NCBI RefSeq assembly: GCF_050948215.1
Contig: NC_135149.1
Location: 1,054,001-1,118,000 of the forward strand
DNA: 64,000 nt
Direction of reading: 5' to 3'
DNA from: Halictus rubicundus
Taxonomy: Eukaryota > Arthropoda > Insecta > Hymenoptera > Halictidae
Shown: in pieces, positions 40,401-52,839 of the stretch
Layout: each line of letters opens with the position of its first letter
Numbering within the stretch: position 1 is the first letter of the stretch
Notes under the pieces: generated by a model
The model's input: the letters and a program-made list of their open reading frames with translations, nothing else
Database searches by the model: none
Told to the model about the DNA's origin: nothing
Translations under genes and position numbers: made by a program

Positions 40401-42648
40401 AGAAATCAAGGTAACCTTAAAATCTCCGAACTTCCTTCACCTGTATAAAAAATATTTGCGTTACAATATTTTTCCTCGTTATACTATGCAAGTTTTGTAA
40501 ATACCGTTTTCTCATATTATTGCAAATAACGAAAATAGTCCAGATGGTCACAGTTATTGGACCACCCTGTATATCGAGCGAGGAAGCTTTTCGAAAATCT
40601 TCAGATACTTATTTATGACCCGAAGTGGAATACGTAGCCGATGTGCCCGGTGCATGAAATGAGGTCATTATGTGAGATCCGCTCATGTTATCGAGGAACG
40701 AGTTTCAAGCACGTCGAAGAAATAGAGAACCATGGGGGACGAGGAAGGGATAGCTGCGACCGGTCTATGGGGTCTTCGACGGCGTCATAGAACGACGTAT
40801 GTAGCAGGTGCTTAAATCATTTAAGTTGGAAAGTAATATCAAGAAAACAAAGTGGATTAATCAATATTGATAATATTAAACTGGTTGAATAGAAGTTCTC
40901 TTGGCAAATATAACATTGCAATTAATGTTATTTAAAGAACGCCATATTGCAGATTCGATATTTTTATGTATTTCATTAGATATTAGTTTCAAATTGAATT
41001 CTGCGGCAGTGATATTGCAGAACTTAATTAGTTTCCATTGCATGGCAATAAACAATGGAGTCTCGCATGACACTAGATAAGCATCAGGTTTTATCATTTA
41101 TCAGAGATTGTAGTTCCGCCAGCTTTCCAATGACATTCCTTGTCGATGCCAATTCTATTGTAGAAATGTTCAATGTAACGCAGTTGAATCACTAGAGAAT
41201 TGTTCGATGCACTTTCAGATATCTATTTCTTCCAAGGTAAAAAATGTTTTTTATATACCAATCTACAGTACAATGGATCAATGAATCGTATATTCTCTTA
41301 TAGCACTTATAACACAAGTCCAACAGTAAAATATTTATATATTATTATTATAAATATTTATTTTACCAATGTTTGAACGAAGATTGTACGAGGTTTATTC
41401 CCTGAAACATTTAATATTTCGTATTTTACTTTAACATTTATTTCTGAATGTTGAATTTTAAGGAAACGTTTTATATCAACATATAAATAAATAAAGAAAT
41501 TTAATTATTCGACTGTACTCGTAAAAACTTCTATTAAAATTTTCTGCAATATTCAGTAAGTTTTTCACGAGTTTCTTATTTACTTTGTCTATAAGTTCTA
41601 ATTAACTTATATTTAAGTGTTCGAAGTGTTTCTCCGCGTACTCGGTTATTGTAGTAAACTGCGAGAAAAGTACATGTATGAAGAGTCCTGGGAAAATACA
41701 GATGTGTCGATGAACGAATGTGCAATATATGTGAGTTGCTGGGAAAAACCGAGAAGCGTGCAATCAGGCTATAAAATAGAAGCTTCACAATGTGTTTGTA
41801 GTGGTTCGAAAATATATTTAACGTCACCTGCAAGAATACGTGATTAAAAATATAGATTTGCGTATGGAATTTTAAAAGTGACCTTCACGAAGCTTCTCAA
41901 GGTCACTGTAATATCAACCAAATACAATCATCGTATGTATACTCTCCTCTATACCCTAAAACTTTTGTCCAAACCATTTTTTTTTCTAGCACTTATATTT
42001 TTGAAGATATAGAATTTTGTCCAGAAAACGGGCTTTCTGACGTACTCTGCGGCACTTTGCGGCGCGTCGTAACGCGGCGGTAGAATAAGCAGGATCGCGT
42101 CGTGCACACGTGTATTATTGTCTCGAGGATCATTGTGAGCGGGAGAACCTGAATGGGAGCACAGGAGGGGTTTCGTGGGGCTCGTACAGGCGTCAAGTGC
42201 AGCCGCCTGCATTCCCGGTGCAACGACCTTGAGAATTCGGCCTCGGGTGCGAACCTTTCGAAGGCAGCTTCCTGCAGGGCGAGAGCGTGGTTGTTTCGCG
42301 CGCTGCACGCACTATTTTATGAAATCGATCGTTAACGCGCCAACGGCGCGTAACGATGACGTCAATCTCGTGGATACTATGTGGATGTATGTAAGTATGC
42401 AGTCGACAAACACGGAAGGGTTTTTATCTTTCACGGTGCTTCCCGCGGTCTGATGTGCAGCAAGGGTGAGCTTGTACTGCTTGCACACCGCGGTGCATAA
42501 CTGTTGCGCCACCCATTTTTTTCTGATTTTTGAACTTTCGAAGAATCATGTAAGAAAGCATGGTAAATAACTTCACGTACAAAAAGTAGTGAAGTTGTCT
42601 GTGTATTATAGGGTAAATGGTGGGTAAAACTTTAGGAATAGATTCCTA

Positions 42649-43039
42649 ATGCTTAGAGAAGACAAAAAAGTTATATTAACATAGGACCAGAAATTATTAG
42701 TTTCTAAGTTATAAAAGATTTTGTGCCACAATTCTCGTCGTACCGTCTTGGAGGAAATATTCAACATGTCCGCCACCTGTCTCAATACAAGCATCAGCTC
42801 GTGGTCTCATTGAGCTCCGAACACGCTTACAAATAAAGTATAAATTGTAAACAAGAATAATACACGTGGATAACGTAAACAAGATAAATAGACCGGCGAT
42901 TACTTCAAAAACCTTGTTGATGCATTTAAACGAGCCTTTAAGACGAGCGACGAGAATTGTGACACAAAAACTTTAATAACTCAGGAACGAATCTTTTCTG
43001 GACCTATGTTGATATAACTATTTTCTTCTTCTCTAAGCA
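42649..43039. mobile_element. DNA-transposon relic with ~92 bp inverted repeats and a transposase C-terminal remnant
   Basis: 42649-42740 and 42949-43039 are inverted copies (TGCTTAGAGAAG, ACATAGGACCAGAAA, CACAATTCTCGTCG). On the minus strand between ~42835 and 42712 a frame reads VRSSMRPRADACIETGGGHV and onward; the ACIE-GGGH motif resembles the C terminus common to DDE transposases of insect mariner/IS630-type elements (from memory, not searched). Upstream stops show it is a dead fragment. Confidence 0.5.
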
Positions 43040-43478
43040 AGAGCAAAATTCTATAGCATCACCTTCATTGTTAACACATTTCAAGGGTTTTCGCGACGTA
43101 TTTTTGCCAAACAAGAATCTTTGTTAATTAATTCGTATAACGAGTATACGGACGTAGACAGTAGTCAACTTGCTGAAATAATCGATTGTTTAAAAAATCT
43201 CAGGAACAAACGATTGTCATCAACGATTGTAGGTCCGCCTCGCATCGCCACGCGTTCGTTCTTCTTGTCAGTATGGTTCAGGGGAAATAATCTACAACTG
43301 GCAAACACAATAGTGTCTCGTCGAGGAGACGAAGGAAAAATTCGTTTCGCAACGCAGCCGAGTTTGCGTCGAGAGAGGCTGCGAGCGAGCATAGAGGTAC
43401 GGTGAGCGTAGAGGTACGGCAAAACGTATCACATTCGCGGGACTATACATATGTAGTGACTATACATACATACACATA

Positions 43479-43570
43479 ATGCAACGCCTACCATGGGCGC
43501 CACTGTTAGAAAGTGGAATGCAAGCGTCCCGATGCGATGAGAGTGGAAGTCTCTAGCGCCAGCCCGTGTT
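43479..43570. repeat. ~90 bp dispersed repeat, copy 1
   Basis: ATGCAACGCCTACCA, GGCGCC, TTAGAA and TGGAATGCAA, ending in TAGCGCC, recur in the same order and orientation at 44679-44770. GC-rich with a short hairpin; not a recognised tRNA or SINE. Confidence 0.6.
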
Positions 43571-44546
43571 AGCCATCGACACACAAACATGACTACCGGC
43601 AAAACAGTGTACAGTGTACAGTAATGTCTCGATTCACAGTAGTGCTCGCTTAAAGGCTATAGTCATAGTCGGATAAGCTGATCAAAAATTACCTTGAAAA
43701 TCGTTTCCATTAATTGTAAGATATAGGAACCAAACAGGAATTTATTCCTCTCTTCAATGGCTTTATTATGCTGTAAGAAACGTACTGACGCTCTTAAATT
43801 CTTGTAATCTTTTTATTGTCTGATTTTACACCGATCTTTGCCATAAATGCATGAAGTTCGTAGTCTAATGATTACCTTAAAAAATGTTTAAAATTTTGTA
43901 GTTTTAATATTATAGAGAGCTAAAGAAAAGGTTGGTTTACCAATAAAAGCTCATTTCCCTCAAAGAGTTCGCTTAATCGAAAACTGCCGGATATTTATAG
44001 TAACCAAACAAAAAACAGACTTTCGATTCCCACTTGCTAATACACCGAATGAAGGCAAATATTATTTTTACTGCTATAACCCGACTCCCACGCAGCTTTA
44101 AGCGAACGTTCTCCGTCTTCACGTAACCGTTTTAGACAGAAAAGTAAGACTTTCAAATAACGTATTCCGGATCTTTATGCAAAATAAGAAAAGTTTGTAC
44201 TTCAATTGCAAGACACAGTAGGTAAATATAAATCTATATTTTTCACTAATAATTTTACTGTAGCGAAAAGAATATATTAATGCTGTACAATAGATTTAGT
44301 TACGTTCTCTTTCCCACGCGATCCAAATGGCAACGCGCAGAAACCAATTCTCTAGTAAATAGAATAATTTTCAATCGATCAATAATGAGTATGATTCTTT
44401 GCAGCATATGTTGCAGCAACTATCGATCAGCGAATAATCTGATGATCAAAGTATTAGCTGCGAGTAATCTCGCGCGATAAAATCGCGGGACGTTCTCCAT
44501 TTCCCGAAGAAGAGTTGCGAAGTTGCGGACGACGAGGTGGAACGGA

Positions 44547-44604
44547 GAAAGAAAGAAAGAAAGATAGATAGATAAAAAAAAGAAAGGAAGGAAGAAAGAA
44601 AAAA
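44547..44604. repeat. (GAAA)n/(GATA)n/(GGAA)n compound microsatellite
   Basis: Adjacent runs of GAAA, GATA and GGAA units; purine-rich on the plus strand. Confidence 0.85.
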
Positions 44605-44678
44605 CGTGTATTTCGCAAGAGTGTTACGGGGAATCGGTGATATCGGAGAGGCGCATTCAATCGCATTTATCGAAGCTA

Positions 44679-44770
44679 ATGCAACGCCTACCACAGGCGC
44701 CCGCCTTAGAATATGGAATGCAAATCCGTGAGGCTCGATCGCGAGAGAGCCTTAGCGCCGGCCTCGCACG
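44679..44770. repeat. ~90 bp dispersed repeat, copy 2
   Basis: Second copy, 1.2 kb from the first, directly after the purine-rich microsatellite. Confidence 0.6.
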
Positions 44771-45150
44771 CCCACGCATCTTCGCAGCCAAGGCGCGTCC
44801 GTCCCGCTTGCGCCATAAAAATAGCTGAACACCATAATAAATCAAACAATTCCAGCCCGAGCGTCGATGGGATTTCTATTTTTACATCGGTCACCCACAT
44901 TTCGACTCGTCGATGCGAGACATTTTTCTTTATAGGATGAGTCCTGTCCAGACGTATTGTAGATACCACGTGGAAAGTAATCAAAATCCGTACAAAATAT
45001 AATTTATAAATCCCATCTAATAAAGATCCTTTGCTTAACCCTTTAGGGACGAGTGATCCCGAAACGTGGCCAAAATCTTAAAAATATATTTTTCGTTAAT
45101 AGTACATGCAGACGGTGGACAAAATTAATTGGAGATACTTTAACAACTAA

Positions 45151-45349
45151 TACAGTTTTCTTTCGATGTAAAACGATGGCACGGGACGGCTTCCGATGTA
45201 TTGCGGATAAGGATAAATACCTATTCGGTTTGACATTGTTCTTGTGTGGACCGAGAGAGTTTATGAGTCCTATAAAGTGGTCTCTCGTTCTGGCATTAAG
45301 CAGTGTTGAGCGAAAAAACATCGTCGTCTTATACAGAAAGAAAACTGTA
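45151..45349. mobile_element. MITE family 2, 199 bp copy nested in an older repeat
   Basis: Ends are TACAGTTTTCTTTCGATGTA and, inverted, TACAGTTTTCTTTC. It sits inside a repeat shared with 24521-24750, whose two halves resume on either side (45100-45150 and 45350-45560). Confidence 0.7.
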
Positions 45350-45986
45350 CCTTTTTAAAAATTGAACCAAACGACTTGTGATGTTTTGATGTGTTAGAAA
45401 GATTAGTAGTTTACTAGGCGATGTGTGAAAGTTTTATTTTTGAAATTGCTATTGCTCGGAATTTCGAAGACCAAAGTGAAGAACATGATTTTCAACTTTT
45501 CTTTTTATCTGTGCCTATAATGAACATTTAAAATATGTCTTTTACGCATCTAAGTAACTTATAAATATACATTCATGAACAAAGTTTCATCGAAATCGGT
45601 CGACGCATAACAAAGATGTATACATTGAAAAATGTAAGAATCTTTGAATTTTAGCCTTACCCTTATAGTGGGTGTTTCAATCTAAGAATTTGAAACTTTG
45701 CTAGTTCATTTCGAATTTGATTTTAAGCAATTAATGTAAAACCTCGTTTCTTCTGCTAAAGAAAAATTTTACTTATTTGCATATGCTATAGATGCTTGGA
45801 TTTTGCAAGAAATTTATTATCCGCAAGAATATAACAAAAAAATTTAGCTAGCAAAAACAATCAGTGGAACAAATAGAACGCAACAAGAAACATTAACAAT
45901 TGAAAATAAATTATTCATGCGACTAATGACTGTTACATTTCACTACATCAGAAGAAGATTGTATTACCTTGCATAATTGAATTTTG

Positions 45987-46186
45987 GACTGTGGATTTTT
46001 ATGGAAAATACAAATTGTCTACATACCAATTAAAAGAATGGGAACTCGCATAAAAATTTATTTCATCTCTTAATAATTTTAATAGGTTGTAAGTAATGTA
46101 CCAGTAATATGAAATTTCATCTGATGTTTCTTCTATTTTGTGTTTCACCTACTCACTTTTGGTATAAGTGCATCAAATCCGCAGTC
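45987..46186. mobile_element. MITE family 1, 200 bp copy
   Basis: GACTGTGGATTTTTATGG opens it and GTGCATCAAATCCGCAGTC closes it, followed by TA. Confidence 0.65.
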
Positions 46187-49100
46187 TAATAATTAGTTAT
46201 GAATTCTGGTCTACTTTTGACCATGCAATTTTGAACTACACACTTTCTGTTTCAGAATTATGTAACATAGCATAGCTTTCCCCAGTGTGTAATTAAATTT
46301 CTCATTTCGGAAATACAAGTTACAAAATATTTCTTTAGAAACTATTTTACAGTGTACAGTGCACAGTGTAAGAGAACAAACAACTGATAACTAACGTATT
46401 TAAAATTGTAAGCACATTTTAATAAACATCAACTGGTTTTAAATACATTATCCGCTAGATACATACTTCCTTTCACGTGACAGATTGATGAATAATTTAT
46501 TGACTTTTTAAGAAACATGCATGCAGAATGAAAACCAGTAGACAAGAAATAACATTTCCAGTATCCGTTTATAGCGCTTCTTAAAAGAAAAAAAAAACGT
46601 AAAATACATTATAAGACTCTTTGCAAATTAATAGACGGAGATGTCAGCTCTTTAAAGTTCAACCAAAACGCTTTTAAAACTGATACTGTGTTTCATTATA
46701 TCATGGAAAGATAAAACAAATTAATATTTCGAAATATTGTTGAAATGGTTGAATTATCTTAATTATTGTTGTCCCATTTCTCTAATGAATGTACATATAA
46801 TAAGTTAAGTATTTAATTCTGTAAGTGTAACAAGTAAAAGAGGAAATAGTCAAAGATTTATTGTTAGTTTCATTATAAGTTCCATTGTCTCAATTAAAAT
46901 GTTTAACCGTGATTATTGAAAGATAAACTAGGGATGATTGCGTTCGGTAAATATGTAATTATACAGGCAGTATAATTGTATACTGCACATTTGTCTGTCT
47001 GTATATATAGGCAGACCACTTACAGAAGTAACAAAGCATTCGTAGTTTCGAGATAAATATAGAATCCTGTTACATCTCGCGATATGCAGATTTTAATGGC
47101 CGCTTGTTCGACTATTTTTAGAAGCCGACGCGGACTCGATTCCTCTCAAAATACACCATAAAGTGCGCCACCATGACGGAAATAGACTACCTGTTTGTTC
47201 CACCGTGCATTAACAATAAACTTCTCCTACTTTGTTTTCGAAAACATTGAATCATTCCCCTGGAGGGGTGCAGGCATCTTATTATTTAAACTCGCAGCAC
47301 CAGGCAGCATGCACCGACGTAATAATCGCCGGCCATTTTCTGTCCACAGACATATTCTTTTTACTCCAGTTGCATGTTCTTTTTCTATTGAAATATTCAG
47401 ATCGACTTCGCAGATTAAAACCGAGCAATGTTTACATGAATAGCGGCTGAAGCTTTAACTCACAGTTACGTAACGTTATGTAAATTCTGTAAATTGTGAA
47501 TGATAAATGCTTGCCCACGGTGAAAGGCATTCAAATTGTTTTTAAAAGGCTACGTGTTCATTTAATATTGAAAAATGTACTCGAACATCGATTTATTCAT
47601 AAAGATAATCGTTATTACCAAAAAAAATTAGGTTTAATACTAACTTCTGAAAATTTCATTGTCACGTTTTGGAATATAGTCAAGTAGTGATGTGAAGCAG
47701 TTTTTAAAAATAGCGTTTGTTGTACAGGAAACGTCTGTATCAATTTTTATTTGTATGAAACTTGTAAACAATTCATTTAAAATAAGCAAATGAAATTAAT
47801 ATTTATTGCAGTCAGTTCTGAAAGTAGCCATTTTGGAATAACGATATTGTATATCTGAACTGAAAAATGTAACTTCGAACGTAAACATCGTCTCCTTTTT
47901 ACTGGAAAAATACTACGGCATATAAAAATTTCGGTTTCAATATGTCGCGTAATTATTTTGAAAACAACTATGCAACACTTCAGCTAAATGAATTAAAATA
48001 TTCGACTACAGTTTACATTTACAAACATAATATTTACCTCGCACTTGTAATAGAATCAAATCTTGTTCAAATCTTTCAATAAATTTTTCCTTACATAGGA
48101 AATATACAATTTAAGTAAACATAATTCCGAAAAATTATTTAAAGATAGATGAACGTAATCCTTAAATGTTTTCGTTGACAACATACGTAGAATCATTTGC
48201 AATACTATATTATGATGACATTAATTAATGAATATATTTACTTTGATAAGGAGAATATTTTATTGCATAAAATTGTGTTCATATTGTTTGTTGAATTTGA
48301 TTGAAAGTTTGATAAAGGAAGCAGGCAAATGCGAGATGTTTATCCTTATTTTAATTGTACACATAAATATTTATCTAGCAGTTCGCATACAATTTCTGTT
48401 AAAACTCGTGAAATCAATGTGAGCACGAAATCGAAAAATCTAGTAAATAGTGCAAAGTTCAGGAATTCGCTTAACACCGAAAGAGGAATATCTATTTTTA
48501 TCGCTGCATTCATATTTGCAAGCGCGTTCTTTTCGATCGAGCTCTACCCAACGTATAATACATTAACCATGTTTTGTTATTCAGATGGAGGAGCGTTTAG
48601 AATGTTAAATAACAAAACTCGGATTTGCATATTAAACACGACGGTTGTAACGTGTCTCAATTCAATTTTAGAAGCAATTCTGCTTCGTCTCTGCGTCATT
48701 TACTATCCTTATTTTAATTCGTTTTGCAATGTTCCTATGTAATATCAAATTTCCCTAAATCTCGGTACATCTTTTATGCAAATAAATACATTTGTATCGC
48801 ATTTATTAACCGATTGATAAATATAAACATCTTAGAGATATCATCAAAATCTTAATTGGTACGTTATTTATTGCTTGTACATTATATCTATATAATTGAT
48901 CTGCATTTATTTTAAAACGATACTTCTGAACCTCAATTTATTCAAACAGAATTAGTCGGTAATAAAATTTTCTGCAATTTATCATAATTATTCACGTAAT
49001 ATTATGCACTAAATATTTAATGGCAAACTTCGATTTTCGTGAAGATTCATAATCTGAGAAATGTCGCTTAAAAAATTTGCAAAAAATCATGTGTAAGATG

Positions 49101-50222
49101 CTAGTCAATGATTATAGTGAACACAATTATAATAATGATTTAAGCAATATACTTAAACGCTAACATGTTATGTTATACAAGTATTAATATAAGATTTGTG
49201 AATTCAAGGACGACAGTTCATATTTCAGTAAAGCGCGTAATGTGCATATCAAACAAGTGAAAAAAGAACTGAGTCCAGTAAATAGATGTAAGCTAATAGT
49301 GCAATTACGCGGCACGTCCTAACGCTATGATCAGTGCGAAAAATGGCGACAGAAATTTCTAGTAAACGAGTGTTGCGCACTCGTCAACATTTTCCTCAAG
49401 TACTTCCCGCTCCCAAAATATACCCCAAAAAAATCAGTAACAAAAATAAAGTACACAGTATCTCTATAATTTGATATCTTATTCAAACGTGTGCGTTACA
49501 ATCAACGCAGAAGCCACGTGGGTACCATCTCTAACACCAGTTTTAAAACACCGGTGGGTGACAGAAGTCGCACCGCAAGAGTATGATGGCATCGTATCAC
49601 GTGGTCTAGACGGACTAAAACAAAAAGTAAAACGGCCGGTTTGTTGTTCCGTGGAAACTTGTTAAACCTTTAAACGTTGGAATTTGTTAGCACGAGTTTC
49701 TCCACGCGTATCTTTCCACATGGAGAGTGCTGTTAGTTAAATCACGACTACCAATCGAACGTGCAGCGACCACGATCGAGTAAACACGCATGCACGATGT
49801 TACACGCATGCGCGACGCTAAGTGGTTAACCTGTAACTTAACAGTTCCGAGATAATCGAAACGAATGATATTTCAGTCGCGACAGCACGTATCCAGTCGT
49901 TTAGCTTTACCCCAAAACACGGTGCCGATCGAGGACTACCGGGCGATAGTAAAAATCGAATATACAAACCAAGAAATGAGATATAGATACTGGAAATATC
50001 CACACGAAAACCTTTGCAGGTTATGTGGGTAAGGGGAGGGAACGATGAACATTTCTAAGGGAGTGCAACGAAACAGAAAGAGATGACAGAATAATTGGAC
50101 GGAAGATTTCACAGGGTATCTAGGAGGAGAAGCAATAACCGACAAAAATAACAAGGAAAGATTCAAAAGCATAAGATGATTAATGCAAACCACCTATATA
50201 GACACACAAGCGCCTGCGATCA

Positions 50223-50257
50223 CGCGCGCACACGCGCACACACACACACATACACAT
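50223..50257. repeat. (CA)n/(CGCA)n microsatellite
   Basis: Lies ~100 bp downstream (minus strand) of the donor of the distal foraging exon. Confidence 0.85.
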
Positions 50258-50358
50258 GTCAAACCCCTTGTCAAGGCCGAAAGACGACTGGTACCGCGCC
50301 GGTTAACAAGTTTCATCGAAACGACGGCAAAAACACTCGGGCGTAGGATGACACTAAC

Positions 50359-50828
50359 CTGTCATTCTTATCGACGACTGTCAGCGAGGCGAATTCTTGG
50401 AGCGGCGGCTCCGCAGATATTCCCTGGGCCCGTTGTTTTCTGGGCCTCGGTTTGGTGGGTGTCAGTGGCGATTTGAAGGGTAGCACGCTGAGGAACTTGT
50501 CGAGGTGGCTTCTCAGCTCTTGTATCTCGGCGTCGCGACGGCAGAGGAGCGCCTCGAGCTCGGCGATCCTCTCGTCCTTGACGCGTAACAACTCCTGCAG
50601 CTCACGGAGGGTGCCCATGGTCGTGATCGCGGTCGCACCGGTGACGTTCGAAACGGGCCTCTGGTCAGCTCCGAGCACGGGCACGGCGCCGTGCGTCGGC
50701 AGCTGCGAGGCGTCCTCCTCGTCGGCGAGCCGCTGCTGCGTCGACGAGAAGCACAGGGAGTCGAAGCACACGCGCATAGACACGCAGGCGTCGCCGATTG
50801 GCACTTTGCACTTGGTACCCTCGTTCAT
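50359..50828 (-). CDS. for: foraging / cGMP-dependent protein kinase, distal first coding exon (I-alpha-like N terminus)
   Basis: N-terminal exon of cGMP-dependent protein kinase (PKG), the serine/threonine kinase activated by cGMP. Seen: 156 codons plus two bases. The first in-frame ATG (50828) follows an in-frame TGA directly; later in-frame ATGs are at 50777 (MRVCFDSLCF, resembling the start of a Drosophila foraging isoform as I remember it) and 50618 (MGTLRELQELL). Residues ~72-116 form a leucine-zipper coiled coil with regular L/I heptads (dimerisation). The autoinhibitory motif RAQGISAEP is at ~133-141. The exon ends in VVDKND plus AG at a GTTAGT donor; the split codon completes as Arg with the exon ending at 16171, giving NDR-SRDLIKAAILDND, the expected PKG junction. 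The downstream intron is about 34 kb. Start choice between 50828 and 50777 is open. Identity is firm. Confidence 0.93.
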
Positions 50829-51180
50829 TCAACCCAAACGAAACAACCGCGAGGAAAGAACAGGAGCCGCGACGAGAAGCGCGACCCGAACGGTGCGTCG
50901 TCGGCTCGCTCTACTCCACGATTCCGCGCTCTCCAACAGTGGAGGACCAACGTTCTCCACCGTCTCCCATGACGGACTCCGACGATCGCAACCGTCTCGC
51001 TTCTTCCCGCCGCCGTTCAAGTTTCCCGTCTCTCTCGCACCTCCTCCCCACTCCACACCCCTAACAGTTAGCTTTCCTCTTTGCACTTGCTGCTTTCCAC
51101 TGTACACCTCGCTCTCCCTTGCTCCGTGGAGTCGCCCCTCTCTAGATTTACTTCTCACCGGCAGAGCTGGGTACATTTCA
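50829..51180 (-). promoter_or_regulatory. Presumed 5' UTR and promoter region of the distal foraging isoform
   Basis: GC- and GA-rich on the minus strand (GGAGAGAGACGGG-type runs), in contrast to AT-rich sequence beyond 51.2 kb. An upstream ATG occurs in GTCATGGGAGACGGTGG. No TATA box is obvious, as is usual for CpG-type insect promoters. The TSS position is unknown. Confidence 0.4.
50944..51010. repeat. ~65 bp segment in the foraging 5' flank, duplicated at 51580-51648
   Basis: CCAACGTTCTCCACCGTC, CCCATGACGGACT and CTCGCTTCTTCCC recur with ~80% identity 640 bp away in the same orientation. This stretch is just upstream of the distal foraging start and may be 5' UTR or core promoter. Confidence 0.65.
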
Positions 51181-51579
51181 AACAAACGGCATTGGAAATA
51201 GCAATTGCAATACTCTTATCCGAATAAGACAGTATTTTGTATAGAAATAATGTTTGCGAGAAGGATTTTTGACGATTCGGAAAAGAATTCTTAACTATTT
51301 TAATGTAATTTCCTACATTACCAACACAACGTAGTATAATGAGCGAACCTTTTGAAACAAATAATCACTGTGTTTGGGCGAAAGACCCTCAGAATGCAAA
51401 AGTAAAACTGATCAAATATGAAACATCGTTCAGGTGACAGAAATTAAAATGACTGATGATACAGGTTTGGATTAAATTTTTAGAATGGTTTTATTAATTT
51501 GCAGAATACATGTGTTTTATATTTTCTATTAATTGCAAAAATGGATTTTATCTACAATATTTTTTTTTCATTAGCTAAC

Positions 51580-51648
51580 CCAGCCCAACGTTCTCCACCG
51601 TCACCCATAACGAACTTCGACGGTCGCAGCCATCTCGCCTTGTCCCGG
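51580..51648. repeat. Second copy of the foraging 5' flank segment
   Basis: Follows AT-rich sequence abruptly and reads CCAACGTTCTCCACCGTC then CCCATAACGAACT; it is followed by the 51.77-52.08 kb tandem duplication. Confidence 0.65.
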
Positions 51649-51769
51649 TGCCACCGACGAGATACTGTTGTGCGAGATATGCAAAATGGATTGTCCACTC
51701 GATATCTTCCAAACAAACGCGCGAGTGGACCATTTTTGCGCAACGCTACTCTATCAAATGTACATTGAA

Positions 51770-52078
51770 CATCTCGAAACAACGCGAGAAGTGCATTATT
51801 TACCGTAACGCTAAGTTATTTGATTCAAAACGGAAAACACCCGTGCACTTGTGTTTCTTTTTACGCAACTCTAAATGGAAACACGATGACAGCCGTTTGA
51901 ATTTGTGTGGAGGGCGTCAAGTCGAATCATTCTTTCGCAACACTTATCTACAAATAATAAATAATAAATATCTCGAAACAATCGCGAGTAGTGCATTATT
52001 CGTCGTAACGCTAGTTTATTAAATTCAATATGGAAAACTCCCGTGCACTCTAATTTCTTTCTACGTAATTCTAAAGGA
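51770..52078. repeat. Tandem duplication, ~200 bp period
   Basis: 51770-51880 and 51970-52078 share ATCTCGAAACAA-CGCGAG, AGTGCATTATT, CGTAACGCTA and CCCGTGCACT in order, ~80% alike. A weaker third copy may start near 51705. Confidence 0.65.
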
Positions 52079-52839
52079 TAAGCAACGGCTGCGAGTATTC
52101 AGGGGCAGCCACACCAACTGCGACATTCAGAGGCAACCGTAATTATTGATAAATTCATTATTTCTGGCTGATTAATGTTTATAACAATCAATCACAAAAA
52201 ATTTCTTTTGCCAACGATGTTGTCGAGCACTCCGTTCTTACCACCTCATTTTTTTCTAAAAATTAGCAGTTCATTTGATAAAATACGACTTTTCTTATAT
52301 CGGTATTTAATGCATCTATATTACTTTCTAAATGCTCAGGAATGTCGAAAATAACGATACAGTAAATGTTCGATCTAAGCCTATCTATAGGATCGAACAC
52401 TGCAATGTTGTCTACTCGCCTACAGGCTAGAGTCTTGCCGCTAGATACAGTGCGATGCACTTTCAGCGTCAAAACAACTGCCGAACAAACTCCATATTGC
52501 TTTTCAGGTTTCTAAACATTACGAACATCAATCTGTGAGTGACATTAGAAGAATGCACTTTGTCTAGCCTACAGGCGAATATGTTGATGCGAGATTTGTG
52601 TAGCGACGGCATAATAACTGTCCACCATCGATTACGCTAAAACGGACTAAGATGTAAGGAAATGACCTTTTATGTAGGTCGTTGAATTTGTCTCTACAAG
52701 TGCCGTCTTAAAGAGGAAAAAAATATATGGTTCCACTTGAAAAAATGAAATTGATTTTAAAATTTCCCGCACCACCTACCCTACAAAAAATTAACTTACA
52801 CCTTATTATGTCCTCCTTCGTGTCAAACAAGTTTTATCG

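Larger units (their letters stand above)
20309..50358. other. Large foraging intron between proximal and distal first exons
   Basis: About 30 kb, mostly AT-rich, with the MITEs, islands and microsatellites listed separately. A GC-rich patch at 39360-39690 and another at 42040-42340 carry short frames on both strands without protein-like features. CACCCTGTATATCG at 40563 looks like the end of a CAGGGTG-type element without a partner. No nested gene supported. Confidence 0.5.

Noticed and set aside
48329..48742. 137-codon plus-strand frame with hydrophobic stretches
   Set aside because: AT-rich random-looking frame; hydrophobicity follows from composition, and no splice context or family likeness was seen.
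50452..51201. 249-codon plus-strand frame
   Set aside because: Antisense shadow of the distal foraging exon and its GC-rich 5' flank; no protein-like features.
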